A stretch of DNA of 63,650 nucleotides from Niabella drilacis (GTDB lineage Bacteria > Bacteroidota > Bacteroidia > Chitinophagales > Chitinophagaceae). The stretch covers positions 1 to 63,650 of the forward strand of contig NZ_FMZO01000012.1 of assembly GCF_900101395.1 (NCBI RefSeq), in the 5' to 3' direction. Shown in pieces: positions 7,665 to 16,204 of the stretch. Under the pieces are notes generated by a model. It worked only from the letters and a program-made list of their open reading frames with translations, was not told the DNA's origin and searched no databases. Numbering within the stretch: position 1 is the first letter of the stretch; every line of letters begins with the position of its first letter. Both the position numbers and the translations under genes were made by a program.

Positions 7665-8423
7665 CTAATGTTTCATCAGCGCTTCCGTAAGGAAATTATA
7701 TACTGCAAGATGCTCGGGATAGGCTTTTAAGAGCTCCCGGTGCCGCCCGATGGTATCCATATCGCCCCGGATCGCAGGTCCCGTCTGCATCCGGGAAGGC
7801 AATTCATGTTCCAGCCGGTCCACGGTGTTGCGGATCAGGGGCAGCAGTTCCTGAAAATCGATGCCCTCTGTGCTGCAGAACGACGCTGCAAGGTCAAACA
7901 GGTAATTGGTAAAATTACTGGCAAAAACCGCCGCTACATGAAGCCGGGCCCGTTTATCCAGGTTGGCCGCATGAGCCGGCTTCCCGGTAACGGAAGCGGC
8001 CAGCTGATCCAGCACTTTTTGGGTAGGCTCGTTAGAAGCCTCGGTATAGATGCTAAGCTCCGGCAGCTTTTCCTGCTGCTTACGCATACTCTGCAGCGGG
8101 TAAAAGACCCCGTAGTTGTCTGTTACCTCTTTTAAAACCTCCATGGGCACAGCAGCCGCCGTATGTACGACCACTTTACCGTTCAGCCTCAGGTCCGCAG
8201 CCAGCGGAGCGATAGCCGCATCGCTTACTGCAACCAGGTAAACATCCCCCGCCCTGGATATAAGGCTGGTATAATTGGTCGATTCCGTATTCCACTCATA
8301 GGCCAGTTCGGAGGCTGCGCTGGCGTTGCGTCCATAAACCTGCAGGATCTCATGACCCGCATCCCGCAGTTTTCTTCCCAGTACAGCGGCCACATTCCCC
8401 GATCCGAGTATAACAATGTTCAT
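7665..8423 (-). CDS. Rossmann-fold protein with DUF2520 domain
   Basis: 252 residues. Begins with a dinucleotide-binding Rossmann motif GSGNVAAVLG at residues 7-16 (F420/NADP-oxidoreductase-like), followed from about residue 120 by the all-helical DUF2520 domain (ARLHVAAVFASNFTNYLFDLA, and the C-terminal GPAIRGD segment). The fold resembles 3-hydroxyacid or pyrroline-5-carboxylate reductases, but the substrate is unknown. It is the first gene of the minus-strand run that continues with kdsC, UbiA and maf, 148 bases upstream of kdsC. The ATG at 8423 is well placed just before the glycine motif. It is divergent from the hydrolase gene at 8452. Confidence 0.87.
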   Translation of the reverse strand: MNIVILGSGNVAAVLGRKLRDAGHEILQVYGRNASAASELAYEWNTESTNYTSLISRAGDVYLVAVSDAAIAPLAADLRLNGKVVVHTAAAVPMEVLKEVTDNYGVFYPLQSMRKQQEKLPELSIYTEASNEPTQKVLDQLAASVTGKPAHAANLDKRARLHVAAVFASNFTNYLFDLAASFCSTEGIDFQELLPLIRNTVDRLEHELPSRMQTGPAIRGDMDTIGRHRELLKAYPEHLAVYNFLTEALMKH

Positions 8424-8451
8424 AATATAGATACCTTTAAAAAAATTACGG

Positions 8452-9294
8452 ATGAAATTACAAAATTTTATAAAGGAACTTTACAAAGCCCGGATCCGGG
8501 CGCTGGCGCTCATCTCCAAAAAGCGGGCCGGCGATACCGCTTTCAGGATCTTCTGCACCCCGATTGGCAAGGGGAATTATACGCTTACCCCCCTTTTGCG
8601 ATCAGCCGGGCAGCTGTCCCTGCAATTCGGGCAGTATCATTTAAAGGGCTATCAATGGAACAAGGGCGCCGGGCGAAAGCTCCTGATCGCGCATGGCTTC
8701 CGCTCACACACCCAGCGTTTTGAGCACCTGGTGCCCCTGCTGATCGAAAAGGGCTACGAAGTGGTTGCCTTTGATGCGCCGGCCCACGGGTTAAGCAGCG
8801 GTAAACAGATCAACGCCATTGACTATACCCAATTGGTATCCGTGCTTGCCCACCTGTATGGGCCCTTCGATGCATACATCGGACACTCTTTTGGTGGCCT
8901 TGCTGTAACACTGGCCGTTTCGGAGCTGCCACAGCCGGGGCCTGTAAAAATTGTTTTATTTGCACCCGCTTCCGACACGGTTGGTCTGGCTGCAACCTTT
9001 TTAAAGCAGATGGAGATCACCGACCCGGAAGTGCACCGGCATTTCTACAATAATGTGATCCGGCTTTCGGGGAAGGACCTGGGCTGGTTTACGATCAGAA
9101 GGTGTTTACCCGCCCTTAACGGCGCGATCCTTTGGATCCACGACCAGGAGGACCGGATCACCCCCATACAGGAAGCACTCGAAATACAGCGCCTGGCGCC
9201 CCCCAACATCCGGTTCATTTTTACCAGGGGGCTGGGCCACAGTAAAATTTACCGGGATACCGCCGTTTTAAAGGAGGTCGCCGCTTTTCTTTAG
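8452..9294 (+). CDS. Alpha/beta hydrolase
   Basis: 280 residues, no signal peptide. The alpha/beta hydrolase core is complete: oxyanion region LLIAHGFRSH (residues 78-87), nucleophile elbow GHSFGG with S146, the acid in WIHDQEDRITP (D231 or D234) and the catalytic histidine in RGLGHSK (H263). Likely a cytoplasmic esterase or lipase-like hydrolase of unknown substrate. The first 70 residues form an N-terminal extension before the hydrolase fold. It starts 28 bases from the divergent DUF2520 gene and stands alone; a 20-bp inverted repeat follows at 9317-9336. Confidence 0.87.
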   Translation: MKLQNFIKELYKARIRALALISKKRAGDTAFRIFCTPIGKGNYTLTPLLRSAGQLSLQFGQYHLKGYQWNKGAGRKLLIAHGFRSHTQRFEHLVPLLIEKGYEVVAFDAPAHGLSSGKQINAIDYTQLVSVLAHLYGPFDAYIGHSFGGLAVTLAVSELPQPGPVKIVLFAPASDTVGLAATFLKQMEITDPEVHRHFYNNVIRLSGKDLGWFTIRRCLPALNGAILWIHDQEDRITPIQEALEIQRLAPPNIRFIFTRGLGHSKIYRDTAVLKEVAAFL

Positions 9295-9316
9295 AGGCCG
9301 CCAACAACCGGTCATT

Positions 9317-9336
9317 CGCTGTTTTGTAAAACAGCG
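9317..9336. repeat. Inverted repeat after the hydrolase gene
   Basis: CGCTGTTTT and AAAACAGCG form a 9-bp perfect stem around GT, 22 bases after the hydrolase stop. There is no following T-run, so a Rho-independent terminator is only possible, not clear. Confidence 0.4.
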
Positions 9337-9519
9337 CCGTCCTCTGCCGCCCCCGGTGGGGAAGGTATCACAGGCTCTTAATAATGCCATAATTCTATGG
9401 AAAACAGAAATCAGAACGAAAGAACGATCTTTGCCAGGGGGTAAAAATTAGAGCGATTTAAAAAAAAAATTCTAATCTTGCCCAAAATTTGGTAATAAAC
9501 GCGTTGTTCAGATAACATT

Positions 9520-12099
9520 ATGGCGAAGAATTTATTGATCGTTGAGAGCCCTGCAAAGGCAAAGACCATTGAGAAGTTTTTGGGCAAGGACTTTCAGGTA
9601 AAAAGCAGTTTCGGCCACATCCGTGATCTTGAAAAAGCAGGAATGGGCATCGATATCGAAAAACAATTCCACCCGCGCTATGTAGTGTCGGAAGGAAAAG
9701 AGAAAGTGGTGCGCGAGCTGAAAAACCTGGCCTCAAAAAGCGAAGAAGTATGGCTGGCAACGGATGAGGACCGTGAGGGGGAAGCCATCAGCTGGCATTT
9801 ATGCGAGGTTTTAGGCCTGGATCCCCGGACCACCAAACGCATCGTTTTTAATGAAATTACCAAACCCGCTATCCAGCAGGCCGTGGCAGCTCCCCGTCAT
9901 GTGGACATGCACCTGGTAGATGCCCAGCAGGCCCGCAGGATACTGGACCGTATTGTTGGGTTTGAACTGAGCCCCGTCCTCTGGAGGAAAATAAGTGTTA
10001 AGAACAACCTGAGCGCCGGAAGGGTTCAGAGTGTTGCGGTGCGCCTGATCGCCGAAAGAGAACGGGAGATCAATGCATTTGAAGCACAAAGCAGTTTTAA
10101 GATCGTTGCCATTTTTACCGCAACGGATATCCATGGCAAAAAAATATCCTTTAAGGCAGAGGGTGCAAAGTTCAATACAGCCGCAGACGCCGAAACATTC
10201 CTCCAATCCTGCCTGAATGCGGATTATACCGTTAAAGACATACAGGTAAAGCCGGGGAAACGCAGCCCTGCCCCTCCGTTTACCACCTCCACACTGCAGC
10301 AGGAGGCCAGCCGGAAATTCGGCTACAGTGTAAGCCGTACCATGCAGCTCGCCCAGCAGCTCTATGAGAACGGGCATATTACCTATATGCGTACGGATAG
10401 CGTGAACCTGAGCAATACGGCGCTTGGCGACCTTACCAATACCATTAAAAGCATGTATGGCGAGGCGTACCACCAGTTCCGCCGTTTTAAGAACAGGAAC
10501 GAGAGTGCACAGGAAGCGCACGAAGCCATCCGCCCCACCTACATGAGCAATACAACCGTTGAAAATGCAGACTGGAAACGGTTATATGATCTCATCTGGA
10601 AGCGCACGATGGCCTGCCAGATGGCCGATGCACAGCTGGAGAAAACAACCGCCAGAATAGAAATATCGACCAATAAAGAAGAACTGTCCGCAACCGGGGA
10701 AGTAGTAAAATTTGACGGGTTCCTGAAGCTCTACCGGGAAGACAGGGATGATGAGGATATCCAGGAAGACGAGGTACAGGAGGGCATGCTGCCCCCGCTG
10801 ACCATCGGGCAGCACCTGCCGCTGGTGGAAATGACGGGCACCGAAAAATTCACCCGCCCCTCTCCCCGTTATACGGAAGCATCCCTCGTAAAAAAACTGG
10901 AGGAGCTGGGCATCGGGCGTCCCTCTACCTATGCGCCTACCATTTCAACCATCCTGAAACGGGAGTACGTTGAAAAGCGCGACAAAGAGGGCATCGAACG
11001 CAAATACCGTACGATAATCTTAAAAGAAAACCAGCTTACCAAAAAGGAAAATACGGAGATCACGGGTGCTGAAAAATCAAAACTCTTCCCCACCGACCTG
11101 GGACTGGTGGTAACAGATTTCCTGAAGCAATACTTCGAGGATATCATGGATTATGGCTTTACGGCCAAAATTGAAGAAGAGTTTGACGAGATCGCTAACG
11201 GAAAGCTTCGCTGGAACAAACTTATTGATAATTTTTACCATCCTTTTAAGGAAGACGTAGACAATACGATTGAAACGGCAGAACGTATCAAAGGAGAACG
11301 GGAGCTGGGAACCGAGCCGGCTACGGGCAAACCGGTCATTGCCCGTATGGGCCGCTTTGGCCCGATGATCCAGATCGGGAACGCCGACGATGAAGAAAAA
11401 CCCCGCTTTGCAACACTGCGGAAAGGACAAAGTATTGAAACGATCACCTTCGATGAAGCTATGGACCTCTTTAAGCTGCCGGTAACGCTGGGCACTTATG
11501 AGGGAAAGGAGGTGTCTGTAAATGTAGGGCGTTTTGGTCCCTATGTTAAATGGGGAGAAGATTTTATCTCCATTCCCCGCACCGAAGATCCTTTATCGGT
11601 AAATATGGAACGCGCCATAGCCCTGATTACCGAAAAGCAGGTGGCAGATGCTCCTATCGCCCACTTTGAAGAAAAGCCGGTTACAAAAGGCAAGGGCCGT
11701 TTTGGCCCCTATATCAAATGGAACGACCTTTTCATCAATGTTCCCCGCCGTTATGATTTCGAGAACCTTTCGCAAAAGGATATCGATGAGCTGATCCGTA
11801 CAAAGATCGAAAAAGAATCCAACCGTTATATCCGGCAATGGCCGGAGGAAAAGATCGCCCTTGAAAACGGGCGCTGGGGTGCGTTTATCCGTTTTGGGAA
11901 AAAAATGGTGAAGCTCGGAAGAAAAGAGGACGGTTCCAAATACACACCGGAAGAAGTAGCACAGCTGGAGGTGGATACCGTTAAGAAAATGATCGAAGCC
12001 GAACTGCCCGGAGCATTTACAAAACCCGCTAAGAAAACCGCAGCAAAAAAAGCCCCCGCTAAAAAGAAGGCGGCTGCTAAAAAGACTGCAAAAAAATAA
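9520..12099 (+). CDS. topA: DNA topoisomerase I
   Basis: 859 residues. Type IA topoisomerase that relaxes negatively supercoiled DNA by single-strand passage. The TOPRIM domain opens the protein (LLIVESPAKAKTIEKFLG) with acidic motif TDEDREG at 81-87; the active-site tyrosine is Y289 in HITYMRTDS. The C-terminal part has four topoisomerase C-terminal repeats recognisable by GRFGPMIQIG, GRFGPYVKWG, GRFGPYIKWN and GRWGAFIRFG, and no CxxC zinc fingers. The final 30 residues are a Lys/Ala-rich, histone-like tail (repeats of PAKK and AAKK) that probably binds DNA non-specifically. A near-consensus -7 box (TAATCTTG, 9473-9480) lies upstream. Neighbours are unrelated single units. Confidence 0.97.
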   Translation: MAKNLLIVESPAKAKTIEKFLGKDFQVKSSFGHIRDLEKAGMGIDIEKQFHPRYVVSEGKEKVVRELKNLASKSEEVWLATDEDREGEAISWHLCEVLGLDPRTTKRIVFNEITKPAIQQAVAAPRHVDMHLVDAQQARRILDRIVGFELSPVLWRKISVKNNLSAGRVQSVAVRLIAEREREINAFEAQSSFKIVAIFTATDIHGKKISFKAEGAKFNTAADAETFLQSCLNADYTVKDIQVKPGKRSPAPPFTTSTLQQEASRKFGYSVSRTMQLAQQLYENGHITYMRTDSVNLSNTALGDLTNTIKSMYGEAYHQFRRFKNRNESAQEAHEAIRPTYMSNTTVENADWKRLYDLIWKRTMACQMADAQLEKTTARIEISTNKEELSATGEVVKFDGFLKLYREDRDDEDIQEDEVQEGMLPPLTIGQHLPLVEMTGTEKFTRPSPRYTEASLVKKLEELGIGRPSTYAPTISTILKREYVEKRDKEGIERKYRTIILKENQLTKKENTEITGAEKSKLFPTDLGLVVTDFLKQYFEDIMDYGFTAKIEEEFDEIANGKLRWNKLIDNFYHPFKEDVDNTIETAERIKGERELGTEPATGKPVIARMGRFGPMIQIGNADDEEKPRFATLRKGQSIETITFDEAMDLFKLPVTLGTYEGKEVSVNVGRFGPYVKWGEDFISIPRTEDPLSVNMERAIALITEKQVADAPIAHFEEKPVTKGKGRFGPYIKWNDLFINVPRRYDFENLSQKDIDELIRTKIEKESNRYIRQWPEEKIALENGRWGAFIRFGKKMVKLGRKEDGSKYTPEEVAQLEVDTVKKMIEAELPGAFTKPAKKTAAKKAPAKKKAAAKKTAKK

Positions 12100-12271
12100 A
12101 CAGATCCTTACATCCAGGCGTCCCGGTGTTTGCCACAAAGAGGCGGAGGCACAATGAGATTGGCCCGGTTCTTTTACGTCATTGCCTGAAATAAACCGTC
12201 ATGCGCCCTGTTAGCGTATGTTTCCTGGATAAACACTTAGGACCTCCTGGCAGCTTGGTACTTTCGCGGCA

Positions 12272-13204
12272 TCAGGCCGTTACGGCACCGTCCATCATTG
12301 TTTGCCGGATCCCATCACTATAGCCCGTGGGCTCAAATCCGAACGCCTTTACAAATTTCGAACTGTCAAAAAAATAATCCTGGCTGTTCTGGTATTGCAT
12401 TTCTCTAAGCTCATTTATAGTGCGGGAAAACAATCCGCCCAGCGCGAGCAACAGGGGCGACAGAACAAAATACCGGGGCTTTACCTGCATTTGCTGTGCC
12501 GCCAGTTCGATCAGCTGCTTTCCGGTAAGCTGTTCTGCCGAGGTAGGCAGGTGCCATACCTGGCCATAGGCCTCCGGAGTATTCCCCAGCAGGGCCGTGG
12601 CCTTTGCGGCATCGGGCGTATAGGTAAAGGAATGTATCTTATGAGCGTTGCTTTGCCAGTTAGCGCTGCGCCCCTTTTTAAAATTGTTCAGCACCAGCTG
12701 GTTCAGTATCCCGTTCCGTGCACCAGGACCGTAAAAATCAGCACTGCGTGCAATCAGATACTGCAGGCCCTGCGTTTCGGCCGCTGTTGCAAGCATCCGC
12801 AGGAGCTGCGCCCGCACCCTGCCTTTCCTGGAAGGCGGATCGATGCGGCTGGCTTCATTCATAAAAGGAATTTCCGTTTGAGCATAACTATACACGTTGT
12901 CGAAAAACACCAGCTTACAATGATGCTGTACACAGGCCGCAATCACGTTGCTCATGATCAGCGGCCATTGTTTTTCCCATATGGCTGCCTGGTAAGGCAG
13001 GCCAACGGTCAGGTAGGCTACGGTGCTCCCGCTAACGGCTGCGTTCACCAATGCAGGATCCTGCAGGTCTCCTGCCAGGAGCTCCTCATCCCCTTTTACT
13101 TTCTCCGGGTTTCGCCCGGCCAGTTGCACTTTGTTGGTATACGATCTTAATGCCGTGGCCAGCAATTTTCCGATATCGCCGCCGGCGCCCAAAATTGTTT
13201 GCAT
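12272..13204 (-). CDS. NAD(P)-dependent epimerase/atypical SDR
   Basis: 310 residues. N-terminal Rossmann motif ILGAGGDIGK (residues 4-13) identifies an extended or atypical short-chain dehydrogenase of the NmrA/epimerase type; LAGRNPEKV and GDLQDPALV follow in the expected order. A Tyr-rich stretch (DNVYSYAQTE) occupies the catalytic region but a canonical YxxxK is not evident, so dehydrogenase, epimerase or non-catalytic sensor roles all remain open. It lies 59 bases downstream of the Crp/Fnr regulator in the same direction, so that regulator may be cotranscribed with it. Confidence 0.8.
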   Translation of the reverse strand: MQTILGAGGDIGKLLATALRSYTNKVQLAGRNPEKVKGDEELLAGDLQDPALVNAAVSGSTVAYLTVGLPYQAAIWEKQWPLIMSNVIAACVQHHCKLVFFDNVYSYAQTEIPFMNEASRIDPPSRKGRVRAQLLRMLATAAETQGLQYLIARSADFYGPGARNGILNQLVLNNFKKGRSANWQSNAHKIHSFTYTPDAAKATALLGNTPEAYGQVWHLPTSAEQLTGKQLIELAAQQMQVKPRYFVLSPLLLALGGLFSRTINELREMQYQNSQDYFFDSSKFVKAFGFEPTGYSDGIRQTMMDGAVTA

Positions 13205-13263
13205 GATGGTTTGTTTTATACTGCAAACCTAGCCTGAGCCAGCCGGTCCAACGATGATCTGTG

Positions 13264-13851
13264 TTAAGATTTTTGAAGCCTCATCATCCTTTTGCGGATG
13301 CGGCTCAAACTTTCTGGAGCAATGCCCAGGTACTGGGCTATGTAGCGCTGGGGTACCCGCTGCAGTAACAGGGGCTTATCGCGGAGCAGGTCGTTAAACT
13401 GTTTTTCCGGCGAAAGCGATAACAATGCTTTGGTACGACGGATATTTTCGGCGGCTACGTTTTCCACCACCGCCCTGAAAAATTCAGCGGTTGCCGGAGA
13501 CTTCCCCAGGGCCGTTACCAGGTCCGTACAGGTAATCACCATACAGCTGGTGGGTTCAAGTGCGGCAATAGATGATGCAGCCCTCGATTTCCTGGAAAAG
13601 CTTTCCAGGTCGGTAATAAACTCCTGCTCCATCGAAAAGTTACAGGTACGCTCCTGCCCTTCCCCGTTGAGAAAATATTGCCGGGTGGCCCCTTTCAGAA
13701 TAAAGAACACCTCATGTGCGATCTGTCCTTCTTCCAGCAGAACAGCTCCCCGTTTATACTTCCTTTCAGAAAAAAGGGACAGGAAATATTCAGCCTCCGC
13801 ATCCGGAAACACGGTGTACCTGCGTACTGTGGCGATGAGAGGATGCAACAT
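13264..13851 (-). CDS. Crp/Fnr-family transcriptional regulator
   Basis: 195 residues. N-terminal cyclic-nucleotide-binding-type beta barrel (AVLLEEGQIAHEVFFILKGATRQYF) and a C-terminal helix-turn-helix (PQRYIAQYLGIAPESLSRIRKRM). Typical of the Bacteroidota Crp/Fnr group that has lost obvious effector residues. The frame opens at 13896, but that would place the serC terminator hairpin (13863-13891) inside codons 2-12; starting at 13851 gives MLHPLIATVRRY, the usual family N-terminus, and is preferred. It probably controls the SDR gene 59 bases downstream; this is inference from adjacency. Confidence 0.87.
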   Translation of the reverse strand: MLHPLIATVRRYTVFPDAEAEYFLSLFSERKYKRGAVLLEEGQIAHEVFFILKGATRQYFLNGEGQERTCNFSMEQEFITDLESFSRKSRAASSIAALEPTSCMVITCTDLVTALGKSPATAEFFRAVVENVAAENIRRTKALLSLSPEKQFNDLLRDKPLLLQRVPQRYIAQYLGIAPESLSRIRKRMMRLQKS

Positions 13852-13862
13852 GCCGTAAAGAT

Positions 13863-13891
13863 AAAGCCTTTGGCGTAGTTCCAAAGGCTTT
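13863..13891 (-). terminator. serC terminator hairpin
   Basis: AAAGCCTTTGG (13863-13873) and CCAAAGGCTTT (13881-13891) form a perfect 11-bp stem with a 7-base loop. On the minus strand it lies 23 bases after the serC stop and is followed by a weak T-rich stretch (TTTATCTTTA). It also overlaps the first codons of an alternative, longer start of the downstream regulator. Confidence 0.65.
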
Positions 13892-13913
13892 AACATAGGG
13901 ACAGAATGCCTGT

Positions 13914-14996
13914 TTATACGTGTGCCTGCTCAAACTGTTTCATAAAGTCGACCAGCTTCTGAACGGTCTCCAATGAAGTAGCGTTATAAATGCTGGCCCG
14001 CATGCCGCCGGTAGTACGGTGGCCCTTCAGGTTCACAAACCCGCTGGCTGCCGCGTCCTTTAAGAACTGGTCATCCAATGCATGATCCTTTGTGATAAAG
14101 GGTACATTCATAATAGAACGGTCCTCCGTTGCAGCAGTACCGCTGAATAATGATGAATTATCGATAAACTCGTATAACACTCTTGCCTTTTCAATATTAA
14201 TTGCTGCTATTGCATCCACACCGCCCTGCTCCTTCAGCCATTCATAAACCAGCTTGCAGATATAAATACCATATGTGGGAGGTGTATTGAACATCGATCC
14301 GTTATCCGCATGGTTCTTATAATTCATCATGGATGGCGTAAACTCCAGGGCATTGCCTAAAAGGTCTTCCCGCACAACGACCACGCAAACCCCCGCTGCG
14401 CCCATATTCTTCTGTGCGCCGGCGTAGATCAATCCAAACTTTCGTACGTCGTAGTATTTAGACAGGATGTCGGAAGACATATCCCCTACCAGCGTTACAC
14501 TGCCGGTATCCGGCAATTCGTTGAACCGGGTTCCGTAAATGGTATTATTGGTGGTAATATGAAAATAATCAGCATCCGGCGTAAAAGAAGCCGGATCCAG
14601 TTTCGGAATATAGTTGAACGTCTGATCTTTGGAGCTGGCCACTACCTTTACGCTTCCATAACGGGAAGCTTCTTTGATCGCTTTATCGGACCATACCCCT
14701 GTATTGACATAATCAGCCTTCTTATTCCGGCTCATCAGGTTCAGCGGCACCATGGCAAACTGGCTTGAGGCCCCTCCCTGCAGGAACAACACCTTATAGT
14801 TATCCGGTACCTGCATCAGCTCCCGGAACAATTGCTCTGTGGACTCGATAATGGCCATATAATCCTTCGATCGGTGACTCATTTCCATTACGGACATCCC
14901 GGTATTGTTATAGTTCAATAACTCCTTTTGCGCTTTTAATAACACCGGTTCCGGTAATGCACAGGGCCCGGCCGAAAAATTGTAGACTCTTTCCAT
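13914..14996 (-). CDS. serC: Phosphoserine aminotransferase
   Basis: 360 residues, full length. Transfers an amino group from glutamate to 3-phosphohydroxypyruvate in cytoplasmic serine synthesis, and can serve pyridoxal phosphate synthesis. The N-terminus YNFSAGPCALPEPVL, the HRSKDY segment and the PLP-binding lysine K196 in YAGAQKNMG are diagnostic. A -7 box (TAATTTTG, complement of 15026-15033) precedes the start by about 30 bases and a hairpin terminator follows. serA is not adjacent. The start agrees with family length. Confidence 0.96.
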   Translation of the reverse strand: MERVYNFSAGPCALPEPVLLKAQKELLNYNNTGMSVMEMSHRSKDYMAIIESTEQLFRELMQVPDNYKVLFLQGGASSQFAMVPLNLMSRNKKADYVNTGVWSDKAIKEASRYGSVKVVASSKDQTFNYIPKLDPASFTPDADYFHITTNNTIYGTRFNELPDTGSVTLVGDMSSDILSKYYDVRKFGLIYAGAQKNMGAAGVCVVVVREDLLGNALEFTPSMMNYKNHADNGSMFNTPPTYGIYICKLVYEWLKEQGGVDAIAAINIEKARVLYEFIDNSSLFSGTAATEDRSIMNVPFITKDHALDDQFLKDAAASGFVNLKGHRTTGGMRASIYNATSLETVQKLVDFMKQFEQAHV

Positions 14997-15025
14997 TCTG
15001 AAAACTGATTTTAATAAATGAAGTG

Positions 15026-15033
15026 CAAAATTA
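15026..15033 (-). promoter_or_regulatory. serC -7 promoter box
   Basis: Minus-strand TAATTTTG matches the Bacteroidota -7 consensus TAnnTTTG, 30 bases before the serC ATG. A clear -33 element at standard spacing was not seen. Confidence 0.45.
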
Positions 15034-15138
15034 ATAAGAACGCCGCACCTTGCTAAAAGCTTTAATCAAATTCTAATAATATCCCTTTCTGTTGATTTTT
15101 TTTCAACAAACCTGGTCGTTTCCCATATATCCGTTTGC

Positions 15139-15384
15139 TTAGCAGGAACAATCGGTTTTGAAGACCCCGTTCACTGCAACGATCTTCGCAATATCAAGGA
15201 TGCTTCCGTTATCCAGTACCAGGTAATCGGCACTTTCCCTATGAACAATTTCCCGGATCATTCCTTCCGCCCGCTCCCAGCCTCCAAGATCAGATAAAAC
15301 GGATACTTTCTGATGTTGTTCCTTGCATGCTTTCAGCTGGTCCAGGAAGCTGTCCGTGTTGTCCAGGGTACATTTATAGTCCAT
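15139..15384 (-). CDS. Small Rof-like protein, possible Rho-binding antiterminator
   Basis: 81 residues, cytoplasmic. The pattern of two short cysteine-bearing ends (DYKCTL, TDCSC) around a small beta-barrel-like core, with AEGMIREIVHRESADYLVLDNGS and DIAKIVAVNGV, resembles the Rof/Sm-like fold of Rho-binding antiterminators, where a segment like SDLVxxxxEYLVL followed by LDKIxSV is typical. The resemblance is weak and partly structural, so the function is only suggested. It is a single gene divergent from the SufE gene at 15546 and not obviously cotranscribed with serC. Confidence 0.6.
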   Translation of the reverse strand: MDYKCTLDNTDSFLDQLKACKEQHQKVSVLSDLGGWERAEGMIREIVHRESADYLVLDNGSILDIAKIVAVNGVFKTDCSC

Positions 15385-15545
15385 ATCCTTCGTTTATCCA
15401 CAAAGGTAATCAATTTCGAACTCATTCATATCCAATCAGTTTTATTACAATTAGTAATTTTTTTGCACACATATACTATTTTGGACGGTTTCAACGTTTT
15501 ACGTATAGCCAAACATATTATCTATATCACTAAACTACCTCTCGT

Positions 15546-15986
15546 ATGGATATAAACAGGATGCAGGACAAAATAATCGCCGAATTTGAAAACCTGGCCA
15601 CCGCGGTTAACAAGTTTTCTTATTTCAGGCATTTAAAAAAAATATCCAATGGCTCTCAACCGATGGACCCTGAGGACAAAAATGACCGCAACCTGGTAAC
15701 CGGCTGCAGCAGGAAAGTATGGGTAACGGCTTATAAAGAAGATGGCCGGATCTTTTTTAAGGCGGACAGTGAACATAGCATCACCCGCGGACTGGTCAAC
15801 CTGCTGTTAAAAGTATACTCCGGGCATACCGTTTCAACGATTACCAATACCGATCTCTATTTTCTTCATGAGATCAAATTATTCAATTACCTGTCTGCTT
15901 CCTGGATGCGGGACTTCCTTTCCGTGATACAGCGTATTAAGTCGCTGGCCATCGTACAGCACCTGGATGCAGCACCACGGTCATAA
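15546..15986 (+). CDS. sufE: SufE-family Fe-S assembly sulfur acceptor
   Basis: 146 residues. SufE accepts persulfide sulfur from the cysteine desulfurase SufS and passes it to the SufBCD scaffold in the cytoplasm. The conserved acceptor cysteine is C54 in LVTGCSRKVWV, followed by the family segment RIFFKADSEHSITRGLVNLLLKVYSG and a final helix. Other suf genes are not adjacent, which is common for sufE in this phylum. The upstream spacer is AT-rich; the start at 15546 gives the expected length. Confidence 0.9.
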   Translation: MDINRMQDKIIAEFENLATAVNKFSYFRHLKKISNGSQPMDPEDKNDRNLVTGCSRKVWVTAYKEDGRIFFKADSEHSITRGLVNLLLKVYSGHTVSTITNTDLYFLHEIKLFNYLSASWMRDFLSVIQRIKSLAIVQHLDAAPRS

Positions 15987-16181
15987 GGCAGGCCAGGGCT
16001 GCAGTTCAGCGATCATCTTTTTTATTGGCCTCTTTCCTTACGCATCGCCGGAGCTGCTTCGTCATACGAAAGCTACAAAGGGGTGCGATCCAGGTTAAAC
16101 AGGTCGCATGCCTGTACGCGCCGGGATATAAATGCTACACCGCCCATGCTATTAAAACGAAATACACCAGGCGGCTTTTCA

Positions 16182-16189
16182 TATATTTG
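16182..16189 (+). promoter_or_regulatory. -7 promoter box of the serine hydrolase gene
   Basis: TATATTTG matches TAnnTTTG exactly, 16 bases before the ATG at 16205. It supports that start over the upstream in-frame start at 16025, which would be transcribed only from farther upstream. Confidence 0.5.
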
Positions 16190-16204
16190 CCAAAAGCTGT
16201 TTCC

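Noticed and set aside
16025-16204. Upstream extension of the serine hydrolase frame
   Set aside because: The added 60 residues lack a signal peptide and precede a perfect promoter box; a clear signal peptide begins at 16205.
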